Positions 21,967-38,160 of a DNA stretch of 64,000 nt are shown here, piece by piece. Location of the stretch: assembly GCF_030052815.1 (NCBI RefSeq), contig NC_079493.1, positions 121,421,132 to 121,485,131 on the forward strand, in the 5' to 3' direction. The notes under the pieces are model-generated. The model saw nothing but the letters and a program-made list of their open reading frames with translations. It was not told the origin of the DNA and searched no databases. Position numbers and translations under genes: made by a program. The number at the start of each line of letters is the position of its first letter. The first letter of the stretch is position 1. Source of the DNA: Hevea brasiliensis (Eukaryota; Streptophyta; Magnoliopsida; Malpighiales; Euphorbiaceae).

Positions 21967-24900
21967 ATGGTATAAAAAGAAAGTGCTTACAAAAGTTGTG
22001 CAAATAAAATGAAATATCCCATTTATCCTTAAGTCATTCAGCTCCTAATTAATTTGGTTTCCTACTAAAATTTTTTTCCTCCAATCATAATTATTCTCTT
22101 CTTTAATCAATCAATTCTCAACAATCTCTTAACCAATCACATCCCACCAAATTTTTAACTAATTAATAGTTTTTTATTAAAAATTCAATCAATCATGTCT
22201 AACTATATCAACAATTTAACCAATCACAATTGATTTATACAGGATATTAGAATCAAATTAAATCGGACCAGTCAAACTTATTTAATTAAGAATTGGGCCA
22301 ATGACTGATTCGATTCAAGTTTTAATCAATTTATTTAGCAAACTTTGGTTGACTAATCCGAACTAGGTGAGTAACTAGTGAATCAATTAAATTATAAATT
22401 AAGTAACTATAATTAATTGGATTAATTAATCAAGTAACTATTAATAATTAAATCAATCAATTAAGTAACTATTAATCAATTATATCATAAATCAAGTAAC
22501 TATATTCAATTACAACATCATCAATTGGATAAATTAATCAACATTTAATAATTAGATCAATTAATCAATTATATGTTAAACAAGTTACTATGATCAATTA
22601 GATCATAATATAGTACTATTGAGTATTTTAATAATTAATCAAGTAGATCATAAATTAAGTACTATAATCAATTAGACCATAATCAAGCACGGTCGAATAT
22701 TTTATCAATTAATCAAATAAATTATAAATCAAATAATTATAATAAATTACATCATAATCAAGTATTATCAGTTATTTTATCAATTAATAAAGTATATCAT
22801 AGTCAATTAGATCATAAATCAAGTAACCATAATCAATTACATCATAGTCAAGTATTATTAAGTACTTATCAATTAATATAGTATGTCACAATCAATTGTC
22901 TCACAAATCAATTAACTATGATCAATCATATCATAATCAAGTATGATCGAATATATTATCAATTAATCGATTAAATCATAACGTTATAATTAAGACTATT
23001 CGGTATTTTTATCAATTAATCAAATAGATAATAATCAAATAAATTATAAATAAAGTAACTATAATAAATTATATCATAATTAATTAGATCAATTAATCAA
23101 ATAACTATTAATAATTGGATCATAATCAAGTATTAACGGATATTTTATCAATTAATCAAGTAGATCATAATTAATTAGATTATAAATCAAGTAACTATGA
23201 TTAATTAAATTATAATCAATTAATCAATTAGATAGGGATAAGCATTATTTGGTTTAAATCAAAATAATCGATTGATCGAACCAAATTAATTTGGAAATTT
23301 GAATATATTTTTGTTGAAATTCAGTTCGGTTTAATTTTTAGTTTTGAATTTTTTGTTTATTCAGTTCAGTTCTGAAGATAAAGTAATATTTTTTTTCTTT
23401 TTTTCCTCCATATTGTGAAAATAAGACTGGCTAATCAATTCGATCATAAATCAAGTAACTATACTAAACTACATCACAATCAACTAAATTAATTAAATAA
23501 GTAACTATTAATAATTAAATCAATTAATCAAATAACTATTAATTAATTAGATCATAAATTAAGTCATTATGATTAATTACACCATAATCAATTAGATCAA
23601 TTAATTAAGTAATGATTAATCAATTAATTATGATCAGTTAGATTGTAATAAAGTATTATCGAGTGTTTAATTAATCAATCAAGTACATCATAATTAATTA
23701 GATATAAATTAATTAATTATTATCAATTACATCATAATTAAGTATTATCTGATATTTTATTAATTAATCAAATATATCACAATAAATTAGATCATAAATC
23801 AAGTAAATTTGATCAATTATATTATAATCAATTAAATTGATTAATCATATAGCTATTAACAATTAGATCAAGTATTATCAAATATTTTATTAATTAATCA
23901 AATAGATCATATTCAATTTGGTGCATAAATCAACTGTGATCAATTAAAATATGATCAATTAAATAGGGGTGAGTAATATTTGGTTCAGACCAAAATAATT
24001 GATTGATCTAACATAATTAATTTAGAAACTCGATTCGATTTTTGTAGAAATTTAGTTCGGTTCAGTTTTTATTTTTAAATTTTTATTGTTTATGCAGTTC
24101 AGTTTTAGAAATAAATAATGTTTTTCCTTTTTTCCTCACTCTTGTGATAATTGAACCACCTAATCAATTAGATAATAAATCGAGTAATTATGATAAATTA
24201 GATCATAATTAATTAATTAACTTTTGACAATTAGATTAATTAATCAAATAACTATTAATCAAATAGATCATAAATCAAACAACTATGATCAAGTATATCA
24301 TAATTAATTAATTAGATAAATGTGAGCATTATTTTGTTCAAACTGAAATAATCAACTTTTAATTTAGAAATTCAGTTTAATTTTTGTAAAAATTCAGTTT
24401 GATTTTTGTAGAAATTCAGTTTGATTTTATTTTTATTTTTATTTTTTTATTTTATTTTATTTGATTTTAGGGATAATATACCTTTTTTTTTTTAATTTCC
24501 TCTTGTGAAAATTGGACATACCTTTTTTTTTTTAATTTCCTCTTGTGAAAATTGGACATCTCCCGTTGTTGTAAAACTTGAAGGGTGCATGAGATGGAAA
24601 ATATAAATTTAGTTAAAAAAAAAAAGATACATGAAGAAGATACTTTAGATAGACATGGAATCTCTTGCTTGAAAATAAATTATGAAATTAGAAGTTGAAA
24701 TGTGCCATTATTAATTAAAGTAACTGTGATAAGTTATGATAGAATAAATAAATTGTGAGATTATCTCTTATTGGTTGAATAATTAGTGAAACATAATAGG
24801 TTAAAGAATTGATAGTATTTGACGGGATGACTAATAATAGAATATAGATAAATTGTAAATTTTAAAATTTAAATTATTCCACATAAAAAATATTTAAAAT

Positions 24901-25146
24901 TTATCAAATTACCCTATTTGTATGTTTTTGTACACAAATTTTTTTATGCCTAATCAAATCCTTTTTTTAATAATATTTAATATAAATATCAGTTTATAAT
25001 TTAGACAGTTTTGACATTCTTAATTTAAAATTATTTACCAAACATTTTCTTTTTTTTTTTTTTAAAAAAAAAGACACTCTTTGTATGAAATCAGGGATTC
25101 TACATTCCAGAAAAAAGTGAAATAAGAAAAGAAATTAATATATATA
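21967..25146 (+). repeat. 3.2-kb complex AT-rich repeat, copy B
   Basis: A direct repeat of 6746-9916, collinear over its whole length with small indels and an estimated 93-95% identity by eye. It holds the same short-word arrays and the same three internal GGGTGAG-like blocks (near 23230, 23967 and 24320). A local 55-bp duplication (the CTTTTTTTTTTTAATTTCC block) at about 24480-24560 is unique to this copy. The right end joins a LINE remnant. No coding capacity. Confidence 0.8.
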
Positions 25147-25374
25147 GGAATACTAGAACTTTATTGAAAGCTAAGAGGGAAACTCAGAAACCCAAATGAA
25201 CTCATCTACATCAATGGATAGGGCAAGTTTAATAAGGGAGTAGGCAACACTATTTGCCTCCAGGGAAACATGCAACAAAGAAACCTAAAGAAAATCGTCT
25301 GTCAAGCATTGAAGTTGCATAAGCCTTGTTCTCGAAAAGTCCTGTTGCTGAAGCATGAAGACCATGGACAGACA
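25147..25374 (-). mobile_element. LINE remnant A: 3' end with RNase H-like C-terminus
   Basis: The minus strand reads SDCLSMVFMLQQQ, then one stop, then VSLLHVSLEANSVAYSLIKL and ALSIDVDEFIW ending at a stop near 25180. This matches the RNase H-like tail of plant non-LTR retrotransposons (the D-C-L-S and E-A-N-S-V-A-x-S-L motifs). An AATAAAG signal follows before the junction with repeat copy B. The upstream few residues (EFKSD) lie at 26274-26300, so a second LINE has split the element. Confidence 0.75.
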
Positions 25375-26262
25375 TTTTTTTTTTTTTAACGAAAGGTAGC
25401 ATTAAGATAAAGGAACCTTCAAGGATGCAAAAAACAGATACAAGAGAAGGTCCCTAAGCATCTTCACAAATTCTAGCTAAAAACCATCAGAGTCCAAGGG
25501 CCTACAGCATGTAAACTTTAAGCTAGAGTCCATGGCCTACAAAAATAGGATCCTAATAAACTGCTCAAACCAAACCAAGAGAAAGGCCCAATCAAGCATA
25601 ACTCTAGTGGCTTGGGAAATATCAAACAAGATGAAACCACCTAACAAACAGCGCCTCTGTTACTGAAAAACCAGTTCCGGGCAAGATGAAGACTATAGGA
25701 AGCATAAAAGGAGCCATACATGGTAGAGCCACCACCATTAATGGAAAAGCCACCCCTATTATAACAACCCTAGAAACACAAGCAAATAAGGACCCATTAC
25801 TGCAAACGCCAACAGAGTAGAGCCATGGAAAATTCGGATGATCTGGAAGGCTTGGTAGAATTCCGACATCTCCTATAGCTTAAGAAACCATCGCATGGTG
25901 CCGAAGATGCCCCTAATAATAACTATTAGACTCCGATGATAACATTAAGATGCACCTGCAAATAACACACAGAATATAAAAAAAAACTATAAACACAGTC
26001 GCAACAAACAGCACTTAAAATAACCCTCAATCCACAAAAATCTGGCTACTCTCCAAAACCAAAAGCTATTTACATCCCGACCCAATTATGGGGAGGAAAC
26101 CTACATTGGGTCGAGGAAGAAGGGTGGCCTTCCCCTACCTAGAGAGGCAACGGAAGGCAGACGAGCAGCAGAAACAAGGGCTTTAACCTAAAAGAAAAAG
26201 AAAAAAAATTGAGAGAAAATTCCTCTCTCCAAAAGGTAGAGAGAGATGGAAGTTGAGGTACT
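25375..26262 (-). mobile_element. LINE B, 5'-truncated, nested in LINE A
   Basis: The segment ends on the minus strand in GAAAG/CGTTAAAAAAAAAAA, seen as a T run at 25375-25387 on the plus strand. It is flanked by an 11-bp direct repeat, ATGGACAGACA, at 25364-25374 and 26263-26273. The poly(A) tail plus target duplication is the signature of target-primed reverse transcription. The 888-bp body has no open frame and appears to be 3' UTR-like sequence. Confidence 0.8.
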
Positions 26263-26273
26263 ATGGACAGACA

Positions 26274-26844
26274 ATCTGACTTGAATTCATCTCAAGTATT
26301 AAAAGATATGGTATGCACAACCACTAAAAAATATGGTATGGACAACAACTTGAACCAGTTTCATTTAGCTAGTGACTCGTCCACACTACCATGCATGTCG
26401 ATCAACTATTTAAAAGATACAGTTTCCGGAAGATCAGTGGCATGGATATGGATTAGCTTAATACTATTCTTAACCAAAATTATTTGTAAAGGTTTAATAT
26501 TTGCGTTTTTCTTTATACTATTAATTCAGATAAAAATATTGATAATATTATATTAGGTAGCGTTATTACCAGGATATTTTTATAGAAAATTAAAATGACT
26601 TAGTTACTCTTAACCACTCAATAAAGTGTCATAGCACTTCTCGTTGGAAATATTATTTCATCTTTCTTAAGGAACGAATAAAGTCCCTGAACTCAGGCCT
26701 TTATTCATTATGTTTAATCGGGGCCCTAAACTCAAGCCATCAAAGCTTTGAAATTGAAAGTCGCATGCCATATCAGGTTTAACAACCAAATCACACACTC
26801 TACTATAATTAACAGGATAAAGTTAATCAAATTAAAAATTTACG

Positions 26845-26888
<44 letters not shown>

Positions 26889-27364
26889 CTATAATTAATT
26901 TCTATTAAAACTTAAATTTAAGATTTTATAATTTTTTATATTAATTTAGCACTTTTGTTTTTTTTTAAGTTATTAGACAAGATAGCAGATAAACAAAGTA
27001 GAATGGTGACAGTCGGCTGCTATATATTGGGCTGATCAGTAGGTCAGCTAATGATAGGATCGTTCTTCTCATTCACCACTCACCAGTTGGGCAGTTAGTT
27101 ACTTCCAAAGCTGACTGTAGTTAGCAACACAAAGCAACATTAAAACGACGTCACCGTCCTTTAAATGCACGCATGACGCTCCTGGCTTAAGCCGAGTAAA
27201 ACGACAACGTTAGGCCTTACACAGTAATTCAAGTGGGTCCACTTATCATTCTTCTTCCATCAGCTCTCCTACCCCATCAGCCCATGTGAAAAATGGAAAA
27301 AATTGTTGTCTTTAGATTCTGTCTGAATAATTAGCAGCGGAAAAAATTTCGCCGGAATCCGGCA
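26274..27364. promoter_or_regulatory. PERK1 upstream region
   Basis: From about 26390 the sequence is related to the PERK2 upstream region (47090 onward), for example GCATGGATATG and AACCAAAATTATTNGTAAAGG, so the duplication included the promoter. A (TA)n microsatellite is at 26851-26886. ACGT-containing words (ACGACGTCACC near 27145) occur in the last 250 bp. The frame at 26263-26556 is not conserved in the other copy and is rejected as a gene. Confidence 0.55.
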
Positions 27365-31903
<4,539 letters not shown>

Positions 31904-32472
31904 CAGTTTATTATATTGTTCTCAGTTCATGATTTCATGTTGGTGTGCCTGCGGAAAAATCAATATTGGAGTCGCTCTCTGGTGGCAGGTCATGAAAGTG
32001 TCTTGAAAAATCAGCTTGGTAAATGAGATCTACAAAATATTAATCTGAAAATGATTGGTTGAACCTATAAAATCTATTATTTCCACTTGATCCATTACTG
32101 GGAGATGATGGTAGACTTGATTGTACTGAATGTAGTGAAATGGAGTTGAGATGGGGTGCATGAGATGGGGTCTATTTTGTATTTAGGCAATTTTTCTAGA
32201 TTAGACAACCGTGTCCTAATTATCTTGTTTTGTGCCTTTATTTATGTGTTCTTTGAGAGTTGGATTAGATAACGTGGAGAAGATAAATTGAACCAGATTT
32301 CCATCATCCACTTTGGTGTCCTTTCATGAGTCCATTAATATTGTTGGAACAGTAAACTTCCAGGTATGGACGTCTAAGGCCAACTTCAATTGAAGTTGGT
32401 AATTTCCTTGTGGGTTTAAATTTTTCATTCCTGAATTTGTGTACCATTTAACTCTAATTGATCAGTTGATAT
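31904..32472 (+). other. PERK1 3' region
   Basis: Sequence after the stop is homologous to 52285-52530 plus 53824-54020 behind PERK2, so it belongs to the duplicated unit and includes the 3' UTR. No other gene is seen. Homology ends near 32475, where a kinase exon fragment begins. Confidence 0.6.
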
Positions 32473-32627
32473 TTGAGGGCGAAACTCTAAATGGTTATAA
32501 TCACAATCTGCAGCAAAAGAAATCATCCCTGTGTAACGCACGAAATCGTTATTTCACTTCTATCTTACTTCGCAATTTGAAATCAACCAAGTCTGTATAT
32601 TGTCTGTTCAAAGCTTATCGGCCTTAA
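32473..32627 (-). pseudogene. Isolated kinase exon fragment (copy of the 15.9-kb exon)
   Basis: On the minus strand this aligns with exon 6 of the diverged kinase (15858-16013). It shares CTTTGAACAGACAATATACA-like sequence (the LNGQYTDF region), the ATTTCTTTTGCTGCAGATTG block (the ISCAAVC region) and a GAGTTTCGCCC end. A 16-20 bp replacement in the middle and loss of frame make it a pseudogene. Only this exon is present. It lies antisense just past PERK1. Confidence 0.75.
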
Positions 32628-32711
32628 CTCATGCAACTTTGACGCGGGGCTTTTTGGCAAATAAGGCACCGGCAAAGCTAGATATTTTGATCAGAGAAGT
32701 GGTGTATTTTT

Positions 32712-33130
32712 AGGAAAATTTTTAATTTGCTCCTTGGATTTTACCTTATATTACATTTTAGTCACTGAATTTGAAAATTTAATTATTTAATTTCTATATT
32801 TTACACTATATTACACTTTAATCCTTTTTTAATAAATTATTTATTTAATCTTTAAATTTTATACTATGTTACACTTTAATCCATGTTATTTTAATATATA
32901 GAATAATTTAATCATTCCTCTCAACAGATGAAATTGTTATAAACAGTAAAATTATAGGGACTGAATTTTTTTATATATTAAAATTAAAGAGAATAAATAA
33001 TTAATTTCTAAAAATTTGAGAATAAAGTATAATATAGTATAAAATTTAAAAATTAAATAATTAATTTATCAAAATTCAGAGAGTAAAATATAATATAGGA
33101 CAAAATCTAAGGATCAAATTATAAATTCCT
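32712..33130. mobile_element. Foldback MITE with ~100-bp terminal inverted repeats
   Basis: The first ~105 bases (starting GGAAAATTTTTAATTTGCTC) reappear in reverse complement at the right end (GGAATTTATAATTTGATCC), with GATTTT, TATATTACATTTTA and AATTTAATTATTTAAT blocks in the same order. Long inverted repeats with an AT-rich core suggest a Mutator-like or foldback MITE. No clear target duplication was seen. Confidence 0.7.
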
Positions 33131-33281
33131 CTTTCTTTCATTTACACATCAATAATAAAATACAACTTCAATATTTATACATAAAAGTGTTAGTATTACT
33201 ATAATTTTTAGTATTCTGTGTCAAAAATAAAAAAAATTCAATGTTAAATAAATTTCATTTAAAAAAGTTTTAAAAAATATG

Positions 33282-34100
33282 ATAAATTATAATTTAATCC
33301 CTAAAATTTGATAAAGCCTACAATTTAGTCAATATCATTAAAACTTTATTAAATTACCATTAATTTTAGTAAAAATATCAAAATGTTTTTATCTTTGTTT
33401 TTAATGTAAAAATGATTTAGTCCTTGAAGTTTTATTTTATTAATAATTTAATCCCTATACTTTTAAAATGTGAGTCCCATTAAATTAAAAAATTTTAAAT
33501 TTGAATTAATAAAATATAAATCAATTACATTAAGGTTCTTAAAAATTTTGGTTAATTATAAAATCATCTATATATTTTATAAATTAATCCTTAAATATTA
33601 TAACTATTTATAAATAAGCTCTTATAATTTTATAAAATTCTATTTATGTCATTATTATATATGTGTGTGTTATATTGTTATATATAACAAAAGAAAAAAA
33701 AAATAAATATGGATGCAAATTATTATTAAAATAAAACTTCAAAGAGTAAATTGTTTTGAAATTGAAAATAGAGTTAAGAGTATTTTGTTGTTTTTGCTAA
33801 ATTTAATGGAGTATTAATGTTAATTCTAATGGTAATAACTAACTTGTAGGTTTATTAAAATATCAAAGACTAAATTACTCTGTTTTAAAAGTACAGGGAT
33901 TAATTTATAAGTTTAACAAAATTTCAGGAACTAAATTATCAATAAAATAAAATGTTAAAGACTAAATTATTTTTAGATTGAAAATAGAATTAAGGATATT
34001 TTAATTATTTTCGCTAGAATTAACAGTAACTTCATTAAAATTCTAATGCCAAGGACTAAATTATAGACTTTTGTCAAATTTTAAGACTATATTATTTAAT
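33282..34100. mobile_element. Second foldback element with ~200-bp inverted repeats
   Basis: The left arm, starting GATAAATTATAATTTAATCC, carries ordered blocks AATTTGATAAAGCCTA, TTAGTCAATATCATT and GATTTAGTCCTTGAAG. These recur in reverse complement in the right arm ending at about 34100 (AATTTGACAAAAGTCTA, TTAGTCCTTGGCATT, AATTTAGTCTTTAACA). Similarity is about 80% by eye. It resembles the neighbouring element in style but not in sequence. Confidence 0.65.
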
Positions 34101-35043
34101 TTTAAAAATACAAATAGACATAAAATAATTACCTATCAATTAGAATATGTAAACAAGATACAAATAAAATAAGATTTGTTTTCTTTTACTTCATCTCTTA
34201 TATTATAATTAATTATATCTTAATTAATGTGTTAATCTTACGAATACCATTGTTTTTTATATAATCATGAGAGTTTTAATATACTCTATTGGATTAAAAT
34301 ATTTTTACGAAGTCTTATTCACCAATTTTATGTGGATTAAGGGAATAAATAAATTTGAGTGGAGGCAACAAGGAATACACATTTTATCAATGAAAATTCA
34401 AAAGACTTTATCATTTGATTGATATGCTTCAATGCCCCTTGAGACTGTAAAAATTATAACGGTGTTATTTAGCTTTTGGGGTTATGCTCTCTACATTTCA
34501 TTTACAGCCCCTCCTCCAATATTAATCAAATTATTTAGTTTCATTTTAATCCATTAATTTAGTCTCATTTTTATCTAATATTAACCCAATAAGGCTTTCA
34601 CACAATTCTTTTATTTAGTCTTATTTTGATACACTAATTTTTATAGCTTTTATTAAAAGCCCATTATTATGCCATTAGGCATTCATAATATATGGACTTA
34701 TTATACTTACAATTATAACATTCATAATATACATTTTCTTCGTGACGTATTTTTATTGACAATATAAAACTTTTCCAATAAAGATGGATTTAAAATAAAA
34801 AATTTTCAAAGTAATAAAATACTTCCCTCTTAATGATTTTTATGAAAATTTATTTTATAAAAATTATTATTTTGTTATCAATTATCATAAAAAAAAAATT
34901 ATATGCCATAATATATTTTATTGTGAATAATTTTTTTTTTAAATGATAACATATTATAATAAATTAAATTGCTCAATTATTAGACGCTGATCATAATAAA
35001 TTTTGTATTATATTAAAATGCCTCTAATTAAATAGGGTAGTCA
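34101..35043. other. AT-rich intergenic region
   Basis: No gene, RNA or bounded repeat recognised. Confidence 0.5.
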
Positions 35044-35300
35044 ATGAAAAAGAAAGCCATAGACCATTTTGATGACTTCATTGCAATTCAGAATCGAAAC
35101 TCAGATAGCTCCCAGTCCTTGCATCCTTCGATCAGACCTTGGTCCCCTCCTCAGCATGATACAAACAAGGTAAACGTTGATGCAGCTGCAAGTAAGAGGG
35201 AAAGAATCGGCGGCTCATTGGCAGCATTAGCAGCAATCACTTGGGGCAGCCATGGGGAAGGTCATGCAAGAAATTTCCATCAGTCATCAGCCATGTATTT
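35044..35300 (+). pseudogene. RNase H-like (RVT_3) fragment
   Basis: The frame contains RPWSPPQHDTNKVNVDAA followed by SKRERIGG. This is the start of the RNase H-like domain found in plant LINEs and in domesticated RVT_3 proteins (W-x-P-P...K-V-N-V-D-A-A, first catalytic Asp). After RIGG the frame loses the expected G-x-V-I-R-D motif and becomes low complexity. Only this part is present, so it is a retroelement-derived fragment. The preceding ~30 residues have no identifiable family. Confidence 0.5.
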
Positions 35301-36189
35301 CAGCAACGAAGGCTATAAACCATCATAGTCGCTGAATATTTTATTAAATATATAATTTTACAGTATTAAAATTAATCTAAAATTAAATTTAATATGCTTT
35401 AATTATAAAATAATTATTTTTAATACCAATTAAACTAATATATAACATGCGATTTTTATAATTATAATCATAGTAGCCAATTGCACCAACTTCAGCGGTA
35501 GAAAATGGAGCAATTATGACCTTTCTAATGGTTCCATTTGCTGCAGTTGCATAAGCCGGAAATAATGTTGGTTTTATTTAATGAAAGGGACCACATAAAA
35601 TGACAAGTCAATCATAAAATGACAGTTAATTAGTATTATATAGCATAAAATTAAATTGTATTCATAGTTTAAAAACAGCTTTTTGTAGATTATGTGTATT
35701 TTTTTTTTTTACTTAGTCATTATTCTATAATTAATTTATATTATTTATATAAAATAAATATAGAATAGAAGGGAGGATATAATTTCTCAGCAGTTGGGGG
35801 TGGGGGCGAATTTTCAACGCTAATGGAGTATTCATTGCTGTCCCTATTAACGGGGCAGTCATTAGTGCCTTACTGGCTCGCTGTACTCATCAAAGCTTCA
35901 GGATCATGGTTATGGCAGCAGACTTTTTCAATGCATCGCATTTATTTAAAACTGCTATCGTCTTTTTCTTAATCAAATGGTGAAAGAAAGAGTGGATGTA
36001 AATATTTTTATTAATAATAATGATAATTGCTATGTGAAACCTATAATAAGAAAGTTTTTAATTTTACATTGTGAAGACGAATTGATTTTCTCAGTTGATT
36101 GTAGAATTGATTATTTGGATTCCTTAATTTTTTTTTTTCAACTGTGAAAAAAGAAGTTCATTAGGTGTAACCGCCGTTGTTAATGGTAC
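35301..36189. other. Intergenic, possible coding debris
   Basis: Two GC-richer islands stand out: 35465-35570 and 35790-35945. The first, on the minus strand, reads GTIRKVIIAPFSTAEVGAIG without a stop. The second, on the plus strand, reads GGRIFNANGVFIAVPINGAV. Neither matches a family I can name; they may be exon remnants. The rest is AT-rich. Confidence 0.35.
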
Positions 36190-36695
36190 GTATTATTCAC
36201 TTCAAATCGAATAAATCGAACTAAATCGCTTTAATTTAGTAATTTAATTTGGTTTTTAAGATAATTCGGTTCGATTTTATATTATAAAAATTTCAATTAT
36301 TTCGGTTTGATTCAATTTTGAAAGCAAAAAAAAAATTATTAAACCGAACCGAACCAAATAGTTGTATTGATTTTTTATTTGATTTGTTTTTATGGGAAAT
36401 TTATCAATTATATATAATTATGTATATATAAATTATTTAATTTTCATTAATTAATGGTTATTAGGTTCAAACCAATGTCAAAATCAGACCAAATAACTTG
36501 AAAATCAAGTCTAAATTAAAAAATCAATAAAAAATCAAAACCGATTGATTTGAACCAAAACAAACCGAAATAAAGTGATTCAGTTCGATTCAATTTTCCA
36601 TCCATTTCAGTTTGGTTCGGTTTCTAAAATATGTAATTCAATTTTCATGATTTAATTCGATTCGATTTGATTGGAACCGAATGTTCGCCCCTAGT
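36190..36695. mobile_element. hAT-like MITE, AACCGAA-rich
   Basis: The right end in reverse complement reads CTAGGGGCGAACATTCGG, similar to the ends of the chitinase MITE. The left end (near 36186-36210) is degenerate but has TTCACTTCAAATCGAATAAA. The body has the same TTCGGTT/AACCGAA-rich composition. No clear 8-bp target duplication. Confidence 0.55.
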
Positions 36696-37799
36696 TATTG
36701 TTCTCTAGTTATAAGGTTTGTAGTTAGACGGTTTTATAGCCCTTAATTTAACTCGCTCCATAGAGAATCTATTATCAAACTATAGTGAGTTTCAAAGAGT
36801 TGCAAGTGTGAACTACCTACAGTCAATTCACCCATCCTATCCACAGAGACAATATTTGGTTTATCAATGCTAGAGCGGAGAATCAAATTAAAAGCAAACA
36901 TCTCTAACTGCAAAGGTTACCACTAATCCATCACACTTGGTGATGAATTCTTAATTCATATATATAGACTTATAGATTTCTAACAATGAGGATATTCTTC
37001 TAACATATGAAACAAATGAGTTAGAAGAATAAATATCACAATTTCTTTTTTATCTTTGAATATTATATCTAAATTCAAATAATCATAATTATTCTTTAAA
37101 TGTGTTACTGGATTAAAAATTTATTTAAATAATTTATATTATAAATGGTAATAAATAATATCAAGATTTGTGGGTAACAATTACATATAGATATATAGTT
37201 ATTCAATTTAATTTTTAAAATGTTCTACTTAAATTTTTCTTATATATAAAGAAATTTTTATTTTTTTTTATAAAAATTATACAAATTATTATATTTATTA
37301 AATTCATGGTAAATCTATTCAATATCAAAGTAGTGTTATTATTTACGTTAAAAAGGTAAAAAGTAGACGTGTGTGATATATATATATATAATTATGGGCA
37401 AAAATATATTAAATTCGAGTTGTTTCATATTATGGTACTAATTTTTTAAAAATATATATTAAATTTTATTTTTTTATTTTAAATTAAAATTAAGGTTGAT
37501 ATTAGGATTGATGCCAGATGAATTCATATTAATCGTGTTCTTGCGTTATGTATGAATTATTATAAAAAATATATAGATAAATTATTTAATAAAAAATAAT
37601 TACAGATGGGAAAGTATACTTTTAATTTTATTTATTTTATTTTTTAATAAATTAAATGTATAGAATTTTTTATTTTTCCTTGATTTGGTATTTAAAAAAA
37701 ATACAATATTATGACATATAAATTAAAAAAAAATACAATGCTAGTTAATAATAATAAAAAATAGAAAGTATTATTTATTATATTTCTTTTAGAAAAACA
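36696..37799. other. AT-rich intergenic region
   Basis: No gene recognised. A stretch near 36770-36910 is of normal base composition but has no long frame. Confidence 0.5.
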
Positions 37800-38160
37800 T
37801 GAAAATTGTAATAAAACATATATATTGACAACTGTACATATTTGTCGCTACTAATATAAATTAGTGATGAAATTTCATCACTAATTGTCTTTAATAATAG
37901 TATATTCGTTACTAATATTTTTAGTAATGATAAGCTATTTTATATGAAATCATCACTAATAAATTTTAGTCACTTATTCATCATTAATATAAGCTATTTT
38001 ATATAAATTTTTTTTTAATAATTTTTAATGATAAATTATCCATTACTAATATTTTTAATAATAAAAATTATTCAATATAAATTCATCATTAATAATTTTT
38101 TAATGACAACTTTTCCTCCACTAAATTTATAAATTTTTATTTCATATTACTATAATTAGT
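37800..38160. repeat. Degenerate array of TTAGTGATGAA/TTCATCACTAA words
   Basis: A palindromic word, TTAGTGATGAAATTTCATCA, is followed by several weaker copies (TTCGTTACTAATATTTTTAG, AATCATCACTAATAAATTTT, TTATCCATTACTAATATTTT) at irregular 60-90 bp steps. It resembles the CACTA-like subterminal repeat at 16430-16560. Confidence 0.5.

Noticed and set aside
26263..26556. 97-residue frame upstream of PERK1
   Set aside because: It starts in a LINE target duplication, is not conserved in the homologous PERK2 upstream region and has no domain.
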